DNA of 64,000 bases from Pacificispira spongiicola. GTDB taxonomy: Bacteria; Pseudomonadota; Alphaproteobacteria; UBA8366; Aestuariispiraceae. Position 1 is the first letter of the stretch, and each line of letters opens with the position of its first letter. This document shows, piece by piece, positions 9,522 to 18,362 of the stretch. A program made the translations under genes and the position numbers. The notes under the pieces were generated by a model, which saw only the letters and a list, made by a program, of their open reading frames with translations, was not told the origin of the DNA and ran no database searches. The stretch lies in assembly GCF_012926505.1 (NCBI RefSeq), contig NZ_JABBNT010000001.1:372001-436000 (forward strand), given 5' to 3'.

Positions 9522-10922
9522 TCAGATGGAAACGATCTTGCCGGGATTCATGATGTTGTTCGGATCGAACGCCTTTTTGATATCCCGCATCAGGGAGACC
9601 GCCTCACCATGTTCGGCGGTGAGATAGGACATCTTGCCATAACCAATGCCGTGCTCGCCGGTGCAGGTGCCGCCGAAGGCGATAGCCCGGTGATTCAGGC
9701 GTTCCACGATCCCCTTGGCGCGGGCAAGGTCTTCCGGGTCGTCCGGATCGAACATCAGACACAGATGGAAATTGCCGTCGCCGACATGGCCGACGATCGG
9801 GGCGAAGACACCCGTATCCGTGACGTCCTGTTTCGTTTCGAGGATACAATCCGCCAGTTTCGAAATCGGCACGCAGGCATCGGTCGCCAGCCCCTTTTTG
9901 CCCGGTGCGGCGGCAAGCGCGGCATAGAATGCGTTGTGACGCGCCTCCCAAAGGACCGTTCGGTCTTCCGCCAGTTTCGCCCAGGTGAAGGCGCTACCGC
10001 CGAAGTCGGTGGAAATCGCCTGAACCTGTGCGGCCTGCTCGTCGACGCTGGCTTCGGTGCCGTGGAATTCGAAGAACATGGTCACGGCCGGCTCGAAGCC
10101 TTCGAGTTTCGAATAGGCGATGCAGGCCGCCATCTGAACTTCGTCCAATAATTCGATCCGTGCGACGGGGATGCCGGACTGAATGGTCAGGATGACGGTG
10201 TTCACCGCGCTTTCCAGATCGGGGAACTGGCAGACGGCGGACGAAATCGACTCCGGAATGCCATAGAGACGCAATTGGACTTCGGTGATAATCCCCAGCG
10301 TCCCTTCGGACCCGACGAAGAGGCGCGTCAGGTCATATCCCGCCGCCGACTTCCTGGCCCGGCCGCCGGTCTTCACGATGCGTCCATCCGCCGTCACCAC
10401 CGTCAGGCCCAACACGTTTTCGCGCATGGTGCCGTAACGCACCGCGTTGGTACCCGACGCACGGGTCGACGCCATCCCGCCCAGGCTGGCATTCGCGCCC
10501 GGATCGATGGGGAAGAACAGCCCCGTATCGCGGATATGTTCGTTCAGTTGTTTCCGGGTCACACCGGCCTGCACGCGGCAATCCAAGTCTTCCGTGTTCA
10601 CCGACAGGACCGCGTCCATCTGGGACAGGTCAACGGTAACCCCGCCGTGCAGGGCGGAAACATGCCCTTCCAGCGACGTCCCGGTGCCGAAGGGAATGAC
10701 CGGAATACGGTATTCGGCACAGACCGTCACGATCTCTGCCACTTCCTCTGTCGTATGCGCATAAATCACGAGATCGGGCGGCATGGTCGGGAACCAGCCT
10801 TCGCCGCGCCCGTGATGTTCGCGCACCGATTCCGCGGTGGACGCTCGGTCGCCGAAGCGCTGTTTCAGGATCGCGATCCCCGGATTGTCCGCATGGGTTC
10901 GGACGGCGGCGTCTCCGCTCAT
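9522..10922 (-). CDS. FAD-linked oxidase, D-lactate/glycolate dehydrogenase (GlcD) type
   Basis: A 466-residue flavoprotein. The N-terminal half has the vanillyl-alcohol-oxidase FAD fold (IPVIPFGTGTSLEGHV, DPGANASLGGMASTRASGTNAVRYGTMRENVLGL split across two motifs, FVGSEGTLGIITE). The C-terminal half has the substrate domain ending with GHVGDGNFHL and CTGEHGIGYGK, where His and Asn/Glu residues bind the hydroxyacid and metal in D-lactate dehydrogenases. Most likely it oxidises a D-2-hydroxyacid and passes electrons to the quinone pool or a cytochrome. There are no glcE/glcF partners beside it, which favours a stand-alone D-lactate-type enzyme. GGAGAAGGAAG precedes the start. Confidence 0.88.
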   Translation of the reverse strand: MSGDAAVRTHADNPGIAILKQRFGDRASTAESVREHHGRGEGWFPTMPPDLVIYAHTTEEVAEIVTVCAEYRIPVIPFGTGTSLEGHVSALHGGVTVDLSQMDAVLSVNTEDLDCRVQAGVTRKQLNEHIRDTGLFFPIDPGANASLGGMASTRASGTNAVRYGTMRENVLGLTVVTADGRIVKTGGRARKSAAGYDLTRLFVGSEGTLGIITEVQLRLYGIPESISSAVCQFPDLESAVNTVILTIQSGIPVARIELLDEVQMAACIAYSKLEGFEPAVTMFFEFHGTEASVDEQAAQVQAISTDFGGSAFTWAKLAEDRTVLWEARHNAFYAALAAAPGKKGLATDACVPISKLADCILETKQDVTDTGVFAPIVGHVGDGNFHLCLMFDPDDPEDLARAKGIVERLNHRAIAFGGTCTGEHGIGYGKMSYLTAEHGEAVSLMRDIKKAFDPNNIMNPGKIVSI

Positions 10923-11067
10923 CTTCCTTCTCCTCGTTTTCAGGCCGAATTTTCGGCGGAATATTAAGATTTCCGACTTCGCCGTTTTTTGGCCATTCTT
11001 TAATTGCCTGATAAGGATATGGCATTAAGTTGCCTCCCGTGAAAGACCGTAGGGCCGCCAATTGAGA

Positions 11068-11730
11068 ATGACGGAAACCGAACAGACCAATAGTGCAGGA
11101 GGCGCCCCGCAAGGACAGGGGGAGCCGCCGAAGCGCCTGTCCCGCATCGCACGCCTGTTGAAATATCGGTTGGTCGTGCCGATTGCCCGGGGCCGACATG
11201 ACGGTTCCTACACTGCGCGTGGCACTGCGATCGGCCTGTTTTTCGGTCTGACGCCGACGGTCGGCATCCAAATGCCGATGATCCTCGTTTTCTGGGGCAT
11301 TCTGAAGGCGCTGCGCAGCGACTGGAAATTCAACCTGATCGTCGCCCTGGCCTGGACGTGGCCGACCAACGTTCTGACCGCCCCCTTCTACTACTATCTC
11401 TGTCTCATGACCGGGCGGTTGATGTTGGGCGATACGACCGATCTGGGCTTCGCCGATTTCCGGGCCCATATCGATTCCGTGCTGGCGCAGGATTCGGGGT
11501 TCCTGGAATCCCTGTGGGTCTACACCCACGAAATCTTCAAGACATGGGGGCTGCCGCTCTTCGTCGGCTGCATTCCATGGACTATTATCGGTACCTGGGG
11601 CGGCTATTACCTGACCATGAAATTCCTGAAAAAGTTTCGGGAAAAGCAGCGGATCATGGCGCACAACCGGCGCGAAAGGCTGGCCCGGAAACGCGCCGCA
11701 AAGGAACGCGCCCGGGCCACGCAGATTTAG
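11068..11730 (+). CDS. DUF2062 family membrane protein
   Basis: A 220-residue protein with the DUF2062 pattern: SYTARGTAIGLFFGLTPTVGIQMP, WKFNLIVALAWTWPTNVLTAPFYYYL, and a C-terminal membrane segment LFVGCIPWTIIGTWGGYYL, followed by a highly basic tail (RRERLARKRAAKERARA). Three or four membrane segments are evident. The function of the family is unknown; it is often placed next to cell-envelope or glycosyltransferase genes. I use the ATG at 11068; a TTG six bases earlier is an alternative. The stop codon lies in the first copy of a small tandem repeat. Confidence 0.8.
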   Translation: MTETEQTNSAGGAPQGQGEPPKRLSRIARLLKYRLVVPIARGRHDGSYTARGTAIGLFFGLTPTVGIQMPMILVFWGILKALRSDWKFNLIVALAWTWPTNVLTAPFYYYLCLMTGRLMLGDTTDLGFADFRAHIDSVLAQDSGFLESLWVYTHEIFKTWGLPLFVGCIPWTIIGTWGGYYLTMKFLKKFREKQRIMAHNRRERLARKRAAKERARATQI

Positions 11731-11765
11731 GGGGCCACGCAGGTTTAGGGGCCACGCAGGTTTAG
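11715..11765. repeat. Three-copy 16-bp tandem repeat carrying the stop codon
   Basis: GGCCACGCAGRTTTAG occurs at 11715-11730, 11733-11748 and 11750-11765, differing at one base only. The first copy is the last codons and TAG stop of the DUF2062 gene; the other two fill the gap before the convergent tenA stop. It looks like a recent short tandem duplication. Confidence 0.85.
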
Positions 11766-11769
11766 TCCT

Positions 11770-12438
11770 CTAGGTCCGCACCGCGTCAAGGCCCATTTGC
11801 CAGAAGCCGATTTCCAACCGCGTCGCATCCCGGAAGCAGCGGGACAGTTCATTGAAACGCGCCTCCCCGATCCCATCGGCCAGGGACGCGATATATTCCC
11901 GTTCTTCCGCGCAGGCGTTCTGGCATTCCTCGCCCGCATACATCTCGATCCACTCCAGATAAGGGTTGCCGACTCGCCGCGTCGCCGGGTCCGCCGCCAA
12001 CCGCTTGCCGATTTCTCCATAGCCCAACATGCAGGGCGCCAGTGCGATATGCAGGTCCAGCAGATCGCCCGCCATGCCTCGTTCCAGGACATAGCGGGTA
12101 TAGGCCATATTCTCCACGGCCTCCGGCAAATCGGTAAGATCGGCCGGGCCGATCCCCCATTTCTCGCAATAGGACAGATGCAGGGACAGCTCCACATCGA
12201 CGATGGCGGATATTCCCTCCTTCGCTCGTTTGATATCGTCAAGGGTCTTCGCCTTGTATCCGGCCAGGGCAAAGGCACGCGCGAAATGGATCAGGAACAG
12301 GTAATCCTGCGTCAGGTAGTGGCGGAACGCGGCCTCCGGCAAACTGCCATCCGCCAGTCCGCGCACGAAGGCATGGTCGGTATAGGCATGCCAATCCGCC
12401 GCGCACTCCGCCTTTAGCCTGTCGAATAGATCGGCCAT
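11770..12438 (-). CDS. tenA: TenA family thiaminase II / aminopyrimidine aminohydrolase
   Basis: A 222-residue all-helical protein of TenA type. It has FRHYLTQDYLFL near the N-terminus and ALAPCMLGYGEIG, where the Cys corresponds to the catalytic Cys of TenA, and a C-terminal Glu region (RDATRLEIGFW). TenA hydrolyses thiamin or, as its salvage role, 4-amino-5-aminomethyl-2-methylpyrimidine to HMP. It is the last gene of the TPP-riboswitch operon; its ATG shares one base with the TAA stop of the upstream ThiY-like gene (TAATG), so translation is likely coupled. With the transporter next to it this supports salvage of degraded thiamin. Confidence 0.92.
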   Translation of the reverse strand: MADLFDRLKAECAADWHAYTDHAFVRGLADGSLPEAAFRHYLTQDYLFLIHFARAFALAGYKAKTLDDIKRAKEGISAIVDVELSLHLSYCEKWGIGPADLTDLPEAVENMAYTRYVLERGMAGDLLDLHIALAPCMLGYGEIGKRLAADPATRRVGNPYLEWIEMYAGEECQNACAEEREYIASLADGIGEARFNELSRCFRDATRLEIGFWQMGLDAVRT

Positions 12439-13403
12439 TACCGGACATCCACTGCATAAGTTTCGACCGGCGGTGTGGTCTGGGTCAGCCCCGCATCCTG
12501 CATGAAACCGGCGAAAGCATCGTAACGCGCGACGTCCAGCGCCCCCGGATCGGTGGCCAACAGCGGCACCGTGTCGCCCCAGGCCCGGTGGTTCAATTCG
12601 TCATCCAGCGCCGGATCGATCGCGGCGAAGGCCATCCAGGCTTCTTCCGGATTGGCGCGGATATAGGCCGTCGCGGCGGTCAGCGCCTTCAGGAAACGCG
12701 GCAGACGCGGGTCATCAATATGGTCCGAATGGGACAATAGGATCAATTCGTCGTAAGTCGGCACGCCGTGTTCTTCCGGCAGAAAGGCCCGGCCCGGACG
12801 CCCGACGATATCCATCTGGTTCAGTTCGAAATTGCGGAAGGCACCGATCACCGCATCGACCTGCCCCGCGATCATCGACGGCGACAGCGACCAATTGACG
12901 TTGACCAGTTCGATATCCGAAAGGGTGAGGCCCGCGTGTTTCAGCATTTCGCCCAGAAGCGCGTCTTCGAAGCCACCGACCGAAAAGCCGACCTTGCGTC
13001 CTTTCAAATCCGCGATCGACTGGATCGGCCCATCTTCCAGCACGACAAGGCTGTTCAACGGCTGGTCGACCAAGGTGCCGACCCGGACCAGCGGCAGCCC
13101 CTGATCCGCCATCAGATGCAGTTGCGGCTGGTAGGAAACGGCAAGATCCGCCTTGCCCGCCGCGACCAGCTTCGGCGGATCGTTCGGGTCGGCGGGCGCG
13201 ATCAGATCGACATCCAGGCCTTCCGCTTCGAAGAACCCCTTTTCCCGCGCGACGATCAGGGCCGCGTGGTCCGGGTTCACGAACCAGTCCAGCAGGACGG
13301 TCATCTTGTCCGCCGCCTGCGCTTGGGCGGCTGTCATAAGGACTGAGAACATCAGACCGGCGAACAGGCCCGTTGCCAGGGCGATACGCTTCATTGAGGT
13401 CAT
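12438..13403 (-). CDS. ThiY-like periplasmic pyrimidine-binding protein (NMT1/THI5 fold)
   Basis: A 321-residue secreted binding protein. A signal peptide (MTSMKRIALATGLFAGLMFS to about residue 30, cleaving near AQA-AD) is followed by KMTVLLDWFVNPDHAALIVAREKGFF, the diagnostic opening of NMT1/THI5-like proteins such as ThiY, which bind N-formyl-aminopyrimidine, a thiamin breakdown product. I place the start at 13403 because AAAGGAAC lies about 7 bases upstream. An ATG at 13427 overlaps the stop of the permease gene by one base and would add eight residues. It is the binding component of the ABC transporter encoded just upstream in the operon. Confidence 0.88.
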   Translation of the reverse strand: MTSMKRIALATGLFAGLMFSVLMTAAQAQAADKMTVLLDWFVNPDHAALIVAREKGFFEAEGLDVDLIAPADPNDPPKLVAAGKADLAVSYQPQLHLMADQGLPLVRVGTLVDQPLNSLVVLEDGPIQSIADLKGRKVGFSVGGFEDALLGEMLKHAGLTLSDIELVNVNWSLSPSMIAGQVDAVIGAFRNFELNQMDIVGRPGRAFLPEEHGVPTYDELILLSHSDHIDDPRLPRFLKALTAATAYIRANPEEAWMAFAAIDPALDDELNHRAWGDTVPLLATDPGALDVARYDAFAGFMQDAGLTQTTPPVETYAVDVR

Positions 13404-13426
13404 TTGCGGTTCCTTTCTTGATACCA

Positions 13427-14176
13427 TCAAGCGAAGCCGTTTTCCGGCTGCCAATACGCGAGCCGCCGGGCGATGAGATCGACCAGCGCGTAGAGGGTGA
13501 GCGCCATCAGCGCGAGAACGAACAGGCTGGCGAACATCAAATCGGTCTGCATACGGCCATTGGCATGCAGCATCAGGTAACCGAGCCCACCCGCCGACCC
13601 GACCCATTCGCCGACCACGGCGCCGATCGGCGCGACGGCCGCGGCGACCCGAAGGCCGGACCCGAAGGCAGGCATCGCCGCCGGAACGCGGATCACGCGC
13701 AGGACGGATCGTGTCGACCCGCCCATGACCCGGGCGAGGTCCAGCCATCCCGGATCGACCCGTCGAAGCCCGTCATAAAAAGCCGCCGTGACCGGGAAAT
13801 AGATAATCAACACGGCCATCGCGACCTTGGACACAAGGCCATAACCCAGCCAGAGGACCAGCAACGGCGCGAGGGCGAAGACGGGAAGCGCCTGACTGAC
13901 CACCAAGACCGGCAGCACCCAGCGCCGCGCCGGGGCGGACACCGTCAAAACCAAGGCACTGGTCCCGCCGAAAACGGTGCCGACGGCCATACCGATCACA
14001 ATCTCCATCCCGGTCGTCACCGCATGGGGCAGGATCACCCCGGCCCGGTCGATCAAAACCGTAGCGACCCGTTCCGGTCCGGGCAGGATGAAGTCCGGCA
14101 CACCGGTCAGCGAAACCAGGACCTTCCACAGGACGACAAGCCCCAGGAAAGTCAGGATCGGTCGTAAGACTTTCAT
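13427..14176 (-). CDS. ThiX-like ABC transporter permease
   Basis: A 249-residue integral membrane protein with about six membrane segments (for example LTFLGLVVLWKVLVSL at the N-terminus and LMFASLFVLALMALTLYALV near the end). It has the binding-protein-dependent permease signature around residue 175 (VPAAMPAFGSGLRVAAAVAPIGAVVGEW, the EAA loop region). The family includes SsuC/TauC and ThiX. Its ATG overlaps the ThiZ-like stop by four bases (ATGA). Context in the riboswitch operon points to pyrimidine or thiamin-precursor uptake. Confidence 0.87.
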   Translation of the reverse strand: MKVLRPILTFLGLVVLWKVLVSLTGVPDFILPGPERVATVLIDRAGVILPHAVTTGMEIVIGMAVGTVFGGTSALVLTVSAPARRWVLPVLVVSQALPVFALAPLLVLWLGYGLVSKVAMAVLIIYFPVTAAFYDGLRRVDPGWLDLARVMGGSTRSVLRVIRVPAAMPAFGSGLRVAAAVAPIGAVVGEWVGSAGGLGYLMLHANGRMQTDLMFASLFVLALMALTLYALVDLIARRLAYWQPENGFA

Positions 14177-14952
14177 GACGCAGCCCCCTCCAGGGACCCG
14201 CTGCCCAACTGCTGAAACAGCAATGCGGCCCGTTCCGCCATTTCCGGCTGGAACGGATCGCGGGGGATAGATAGGGCTGGCGGATCGCCCGCCGACCGCA
14301 GCCGCGCCGGGCTACCCGACAGGATCATGATCCGCCCGGCGAGGCGCAGCGCTTCCATCGGGTCATGGGTGACCAACAGGACCGTCCGGCCGGACAGCAG
14401 GGACGCCGCCATTTCCTGCAACTGAAACCGCGTCACCGCATCCAGCGCGGAAAACGGTTCGTCCATCAGGACGATGGGGGCGTCTTCAAACAGTGTCCGG
14501 GCGAGAGCCACGCGTTGCCGCATGCCGCCGGACAGCGACCCCGGCCGATCCGTCGCGCGGTCCGCAAGCCCCATCGTGTCCAGCAGGTGCATGGCAACGC
14601 GCCGGGAGTCCGCGTCCCTCCCCTTACCGCGCATCCGCGCACCCAGCCTGACATTGTCCAACACGCTAAGCCAGGGCAGCAGCAGATCGCGCTGCGCCAT
14701 ATAGGCGATCCGTCCGGCAAGCGAGGCACCGTCCGTCGCCCGGACCGACCCCGCCGCCGTCCCCCCAGCGGCAGGCAATCCCGCGATAAGACGCAGCAGG
14801 CTGGACTTGCCGACACCGCTGGGCCCCAATAGAGCCGTCCATTCCCCCCCCGGCAGCGACAGGTCCAAATCATCGAACACCGTCCGTCCGGCATAAGCCA
14901 GGGCCGCGCCGTGGATCGACACGCCCGGCATTTGGGGAAGAACGGCAGTCAC
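14173..14952 (-). CDS. ThiZ-like ABC transporter ATP-binding protein
   Basis: A 259-residue ABC ATPase. It has Walker A GPSGVGKSSLL, a Q-loop AYMAQRDLLLPW, signature LSGGMRQRVALART, Walker B VLMDEPFSALD and the switch His in LLVTHD. It energises the ThiX-like permease. Translation appears to start at a GTG at 14952, three bases after the end of the TRAP binding protein gene; there is no strong ribosome site, consistent with coupling. It forms an uninterrupted cassette with the permease and the ThiY-like protein. Confidence 0.9.
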   Translation of the reverse strand: MTAVLPQMPGVSIHGAALAYAGRTVFDDLDLSLPGGEWTALLGPSGVGKSSLLRLIAGLPAAGGTAAGSVRATDGASLAGRIAYMAQRDLLLPWLSVLDNVRLGARMRGKGRDADSRRVAMHLLDTMGLADRATDRPGSLSGGMRQRVALARTLFEDAPIVLMDEPFSALDAVTRFQLQEMAASLLSGRTVLLVTHDPMEALRLAGRIMILSGSPARLRSAGDPPALSIPRDPFQPEMAERAALLFQQLGSGSLEGAAS

Positions 14953-14955
14953 GGG

Positions 14956-16041
14956 TCAGGCGTCCCGGATCGACTGATAGGCGGCGGCCCCGACCGCGCC
15001 CCAGCCTTTCGCCTTCCGCTGCGCCTCGGCATAGGAGTCTTCGATCTCCTTGCCGAGAGGGGCTTCGGCCAAGGCGGCATCCAATACCAGACGCGCCTCC
15101 GTCCTCGCCGCCGCGATCAAATCGTCCGGCAGGGGCATCAGGGTGACGCCGCGTTCGGAAACCAGCCGTTCCAGCGCGTCTGCGTTCTTCCAATCCGCCT
15201 CTGCCAGGGCATAGGCATGTTCGGCGATGCAGGCATCCTGAACCACGGTCTGCAAATCGACCGGCAATTCCTCGAACAAGTCCCGCCGGATCAGGCATTC
15301 GCCGGTCCCATTCGGTTTGTTGAAGCCGGGCCAGACGTAATAAGGCGCGACCTTGTAGAAGCCGAAGGCCTCGTCGCTCCATGGTCCCAGGAATTCCGCC
15401 GCGTCGATCGCCCCGGACGCCAAATTCGTGAAGATATCGGACGCCGGCATGGCGACGGTCGTCGCCCCCAGCCGCCGATAAATATCGCCGCCGAAGCCGA
15501 TGATACGGATTTTAAGGCCCTTGAAGTCGTCCAGCGACCGGATCGGCTGCTTGAACCAGCCACCCATCTGCATGCCGGTATTGCCGGCCATGAACGGCTT
15601 GATCCCGAAGGGTTCGTACAATTTGTCCCACAGGGCTTGTCCGCCGCCGTGATAAATCCAGGCCATGTGTTCGCGCGAGGTCAGGCCGAACGGTACGGTG
15701 GTGAAAAAGGCTGCCGCCGCCGTCTTTCCAGTCCAATAGGCGGCGGCCGTATGCGCCATTTCGGCGGTGCCGCCCGCGACCGCATCGAACACCTCAAACC
15801 CGGAAACAACCTCGCCCGCGCCATAGACCTTGATGGAAATCCGGCCGTCGGATGCGTCTGTGATCCGTTTCGCCAGCCGATCCGCCGACTGTCCCGGTCC
15901 CGGCGATCCCTTCGGCCAGGATGTCAGCATCCGCCATTTACGGTTTCCATCGGCAATAGCGGGGGTTGCGACGGCGCTCGCCGCCAATCCTGCAGCGGCG
16001 CCTGCGATCAGTCCACGGCGTGTCGTTTGTTTCGTCATCAT
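14956..16041 (-). CDS. TRAP-type substrate-binding protein (DctP/TakP family)
   Basis: A 361-residue periplasmic binding protein. The N-terminus carries a twin-arginine signal (TTRRGLIAGAAAGLAASAVATPA). The mature part has the TRAP DctP pattern: MLTSWPKGSPG, GAGEVVSGFEVFDAVAGGTAEM, GLKIRI, and the late NLASGAIDAAEFLGPWSDEAFGFYKVAPYYVWPG region, close to the TakP group that binds alpha-keto acids. The usual DctQ and DctM membrane subunits are absent from the window. It lies inside the thiamin operon, overlapping thiD by four bases (ATGA), so it is co-expressed with thiamin salvage genes. Its ligand could be a thiamin precursor; that is an inference from position only. Confidence 0.85.
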   Translation of the reverse strand: MMTKQTTRRGLIAGAAAGLAASAVATPAIADGNRKWRMLTSWPKGSPGPGQSADRLAKRITDASDGRISIKVYGAGEVVSGFEVFDAVAGGTAEMAHTAAAYWTGKTAAAAFFTTVPFGLTSREHMAWIYHGGGQALWDKLYEPFGIKPFMAGNTGMQMGGWFKQPIRSLDDFKGLKIRIIGFGGDIYRRLGATTVAMPASDIFTNLASGAIDAAEFLGPWSDEAFGFYKVAPYYVWPGFNKPNGTGECLIRRDLFEELPVDLQTVVQDACIAEHAYALAEADWKNADALERLVSERGVTLMPLPDDLIAAARTEARLVLDAALAEAPLGKEIEDSYAEAQRKAKGWGAVGAAAYQSIRDA

Positions 16042-16859
16042 CCGTTCTCCGGCCAGTATGCGTGGAAGTGGTGGACGGGACCGTGCCCCGATCCGATGGT
16101 CAGCGTGTCGGCGGCGGCGATGGCGCGGCCGATATAGGCTTTGGCCTCAATCACTGCGTCTCGCACGCTCAACCCCTTGGCCAGCCCGGCGGCGATCGCG
16201 CTGGACAGCGTGCAACCGGTGCCATGGGTGTTCTTGGTTTCAATCCGTTGCGACGGCAGCCAGACCATGTCGGCCCCGTCGAACAACAGGTCCGACGAAT
16301 CCGCGCCTTTCAGGTGCCCCCCTTTAAGCAATACCGCCTTCGGTCCCATGGCGTGCAGGCGCCGCGCGGTTTCCTCCATGGCGTCCTGTCCGGCGGCTTC
16401 CTCCGCGTCGTCCAGAATCGCCGCGGCCTCCGGCAGGTTCGGCGTCACGATATCGGCCAGGGGCAGCATGTCCCCGACCAGCGCGGCAACGGCGTCCCGC
16501 GCCAGCAGCGCATCGCCGCTTTTCGCGACCATGACCGGGTCAAGCACGATCCATTTCGGACTATTCGCGGCCAATCCGTCCCGAACGGCGCGGATCGTCG
16601 CCACGTCGCCCAGCATGCCGATCTTGACCGCATCGACGGCGATATCGGCGAAAACGGTATCGATCTGCTGACGCACGAAACCCGGGTCGATGGGGAAGAT
16701 ACCCGTCACGGCCCTTGTATTCTGCGCCGTCAGCGCGGCGATGACCGAACAGCCATAGACGCCCAGCGCGGAAAAGGTCTTCAGATCGGCCTGAATCCCG
16801 GCGCCACCGCCACTGTCCGATCCGGCGATTGTCATCGCAATGGGGGTATGACGGGTCAT
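16038..16859 (-). CDS. thiD: Hydroxymethylpyrimidine/phosphomethylpyrimidine kinase ThiD
   Basis: A 273-residue ribokinase-fold enzyme that phosphorylates HMP to HMP-P and HMP-PP. It has the N-terminal IAGSDSGGGAGIQADLKTF that binds the pyrimidine, the SVIAALTAQNTRAV block, PKWIVLDPVMVAKSG, and the C-terminal anion-hole motif THGTGCTLSSAIAA with its catalytic Asp replaced by the usual Cys-containing GTGC of this family. It is of standard length. It overlaps thiE upstream and the TRAP gene downstream by four bases each. Confidence 0.95.
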   Translation of the reverse strand: MTRHTPIAMTIAGSDSGGGAGIQADLKTFSALGVYGCSVIAALTAQNTRAVTGIFPIDPGFVRQQIDTVFADIAVDAVKIGMLGDVATIRAVRDGLAANSPKWIVLDPVMVAKSGDALLARDAVAALVGDMLPLADIVTPNLPEAAAILDDAEEAAGQDAMEETARRLHAMGPKAVLLKGGHLKGADSSDLLFDGADMVWLPSQRIETKNTHGTGCTLSSAIAAGLAKGLSVRDAVIEAKAYIGRAIAAADTLTIGSGHGPVHHFHAYWPENG

Positions 16860-17527
16860 GCGAAGGCGCTTTCCCGGCCACGCTTATTGGCATCGACTGT
16901 CTGACGGATGGCCCGCGCGGCATCTTCCGCATTCGGGGCCAGGGCAATCGCACTGATCGTGCAGACGCCGTCCAAGCCACAGGCCGCGACCGATCCGGCC
17001 TTTTCCAGATCGATCCCGGCAATGGCGCAACGCGGCATCTCCGGGGCAAGGGCATCCAGCGCCGATACCATTTCCCGCAATCCGCTCAGGCCCAAGGGCG
17101 CGCTGTCATTCTGTTTGCTTTTCGTGTCGAAAACCCCGCCGATGGAGGCATAATCCACGATCGCAGGGTCGATCCGCCGAACCTCATCGACGGTCTTCAC
17201 CGTCACACCGATGGCAAGCCCATCGCCCGCGATCCGCCGCGCGTCTTCCGGGGTCATGTCGCTCGCGCCCAGATGCACGCCATAGGCACCGCAGGCCAAG
17301 GCGACATCCACACGGTCGTTGATGAACAACTTCACCCCCGTGCCGTTCAGCACGGTCAGCAAGCGTCTCGCGCTGTCCACCATCTGGCGGGTACCGGACG
17401 TCTTGTCGCGCAATTGGATCAGGGACACGCCGCCCTGGACCGCCGCCTGCACCAGGGCCACGGGATCGCCCGCGACATGGCTGGGTCCGACAATGAAATA
17501 GAGAGAAAGGTCGAAATCGCGTCTCAT
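16856..17527 (-). CDS. thiE: Thiamin-phosphate synthase ThiE
   Basis: A 223-residue TIM-barrel enzyme joining HMP-PP and thiazole phosphate. Visible motifs are GGVSLIQLRDKTS (pyrophosphate binding), LFINDRVDVALACGAYGVHLGASDM, and YASIGGVFDTKSK, with a C-terminal CAIAGID phosphate-binding loop. The start ATG overlaps the thiM stop by four bases (ATGA). With ThiM and ThiD it completes salvage of both thiamin halves without de novo genes (thiC, thiG) in this locus. Confidence 0.94.
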   Translation of the reverse strand: MRRDFDLSLYFIVGPSHVAGDPVALVQAAVQGGVSLIQLRDKTSGTRQMVDSARRLLTVLNGTGVKLFINDRVDVALACGAYGVHLGASDMTPEDARRIAGDGLAIGVTVKTVDEVRRIDPAIVDYASIGGVFDTKSKQNDSAPLGLSGLREMVSALDALAPEMPRCAIAGIDLEKAGSVAACGLDGVCTISAIALAPNAEDAARAIRQTVDANKRGRESAFA

Positions 17528-18282
17528 TGCGCGGTCTCCTTCCGGTCATCGGTGAAAGCGGTAACGGTTTCTCGGATCGCCGCAGCATCCAGGGTCGACA
17601 GGGAATCCAGCAGGGCGACCGCAAAACTGCCCGGCCCTTCCGCGCGTTTCCCCGCCATAGCACCCGCTGCGCCAAAACTTGCCAGTCCCGCAACCGTCGC
17701 GGCGAAGGGATCGTCGCGGCCCACGGCTAGAAAAGCCGCCAATATCGCGGACAAGGCACAGCCCGCCGCCGTGACCTTCGCAAGATAGGGGTGCCCAGCC
17801 GATAAGCTGGCGCTGTTCGCGTTTTGGGAGATTCTGTCTTCCGCGCCGGTCCGGGCCAGGATGCCCGTGAACCCATCCAGGGATAGGCGCGCGGCCTCCC
17901 CCGCATTGCAGCGGATGGCGTCCGGCCGGAAAGTCAACAGGGCCTGCGCGGCGTCCAGGCGACCGGCGGCCCGGTCGACCATGACGGGGTCCAGGACCCA
18001 GGGTTTGCCGGACCCGCTTGCTTGCACCGCCGCCGCGACCCAGGCTGCACGGCGTTCCTGGGTCGGCGTCCCCAGATTGACCAACAGCGCATCGGCGCTG
18101 TCCACGAATTCGGACAGTTCTTCCGCATCGGCGGTCAGACTGGGCACGGCGCCGATGGCCAGCAAGGCGTTCGCCGTGATCGGCTGCGCCACGGAATTCG
18201 TCAGGCAATGCACCCGCACGGCGCGGTCTTCGATCCGCCGCAACAGGTCCTGCGCCAAGTCTGCCAGTTCAAAAACGTCCAA
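17524..18282 (-). CDS. thiM: Hydroxyethylthiazole kinase ThiM
   Basis: A 252-residue ribokinase-like enzyme that phosphorylates the thiazole moiety of thiamin. It has RVHCLTNSVAQPITANALLAIGAVPSL at the N-terminus, NLGT, KPWVLDPVMVDRA, CNAGEAARL and GCALSAILAAFLA with the terminal active-site Cys of the family. The only suitable start is a TTG at 18280-18282, preceded at 7 bases by GAGGCGG; the weak start codon fits a gene whose translation is limited by the upstream riboswitch. First gene of the operon. Confidence 0.93.
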   Translation of the reverse strand: MDVFELADLAQDLLRRIEDRAVRVHCLTNSVAQPITANALLAIGAVPSLTADAEELSEFVDSADALLVNLGTPTQERRAAWVAAAVQASGSGKPWVLDPVMVDRAAGRLDAAQALLTFRPDAIRCNAGEAARLSLDGFTGILARTGAEDRISQNANSASLSAGHPYLAKVTAAGCALSAILAAFLAVGRDDPFAATVAGLASFGAAGAMAGKRAEGPGSFAVALLDSLSTLDAAAIRETVTAFTDDRKETAQ

Positions 18283-18362
18283 GGGTCCGCCTCGTCAAAT
18301 CAGCGGATCGGATCGGGAATGAAGGGGGATTTATCGATACGGGTTCTGTCGCGTCACCCGAA

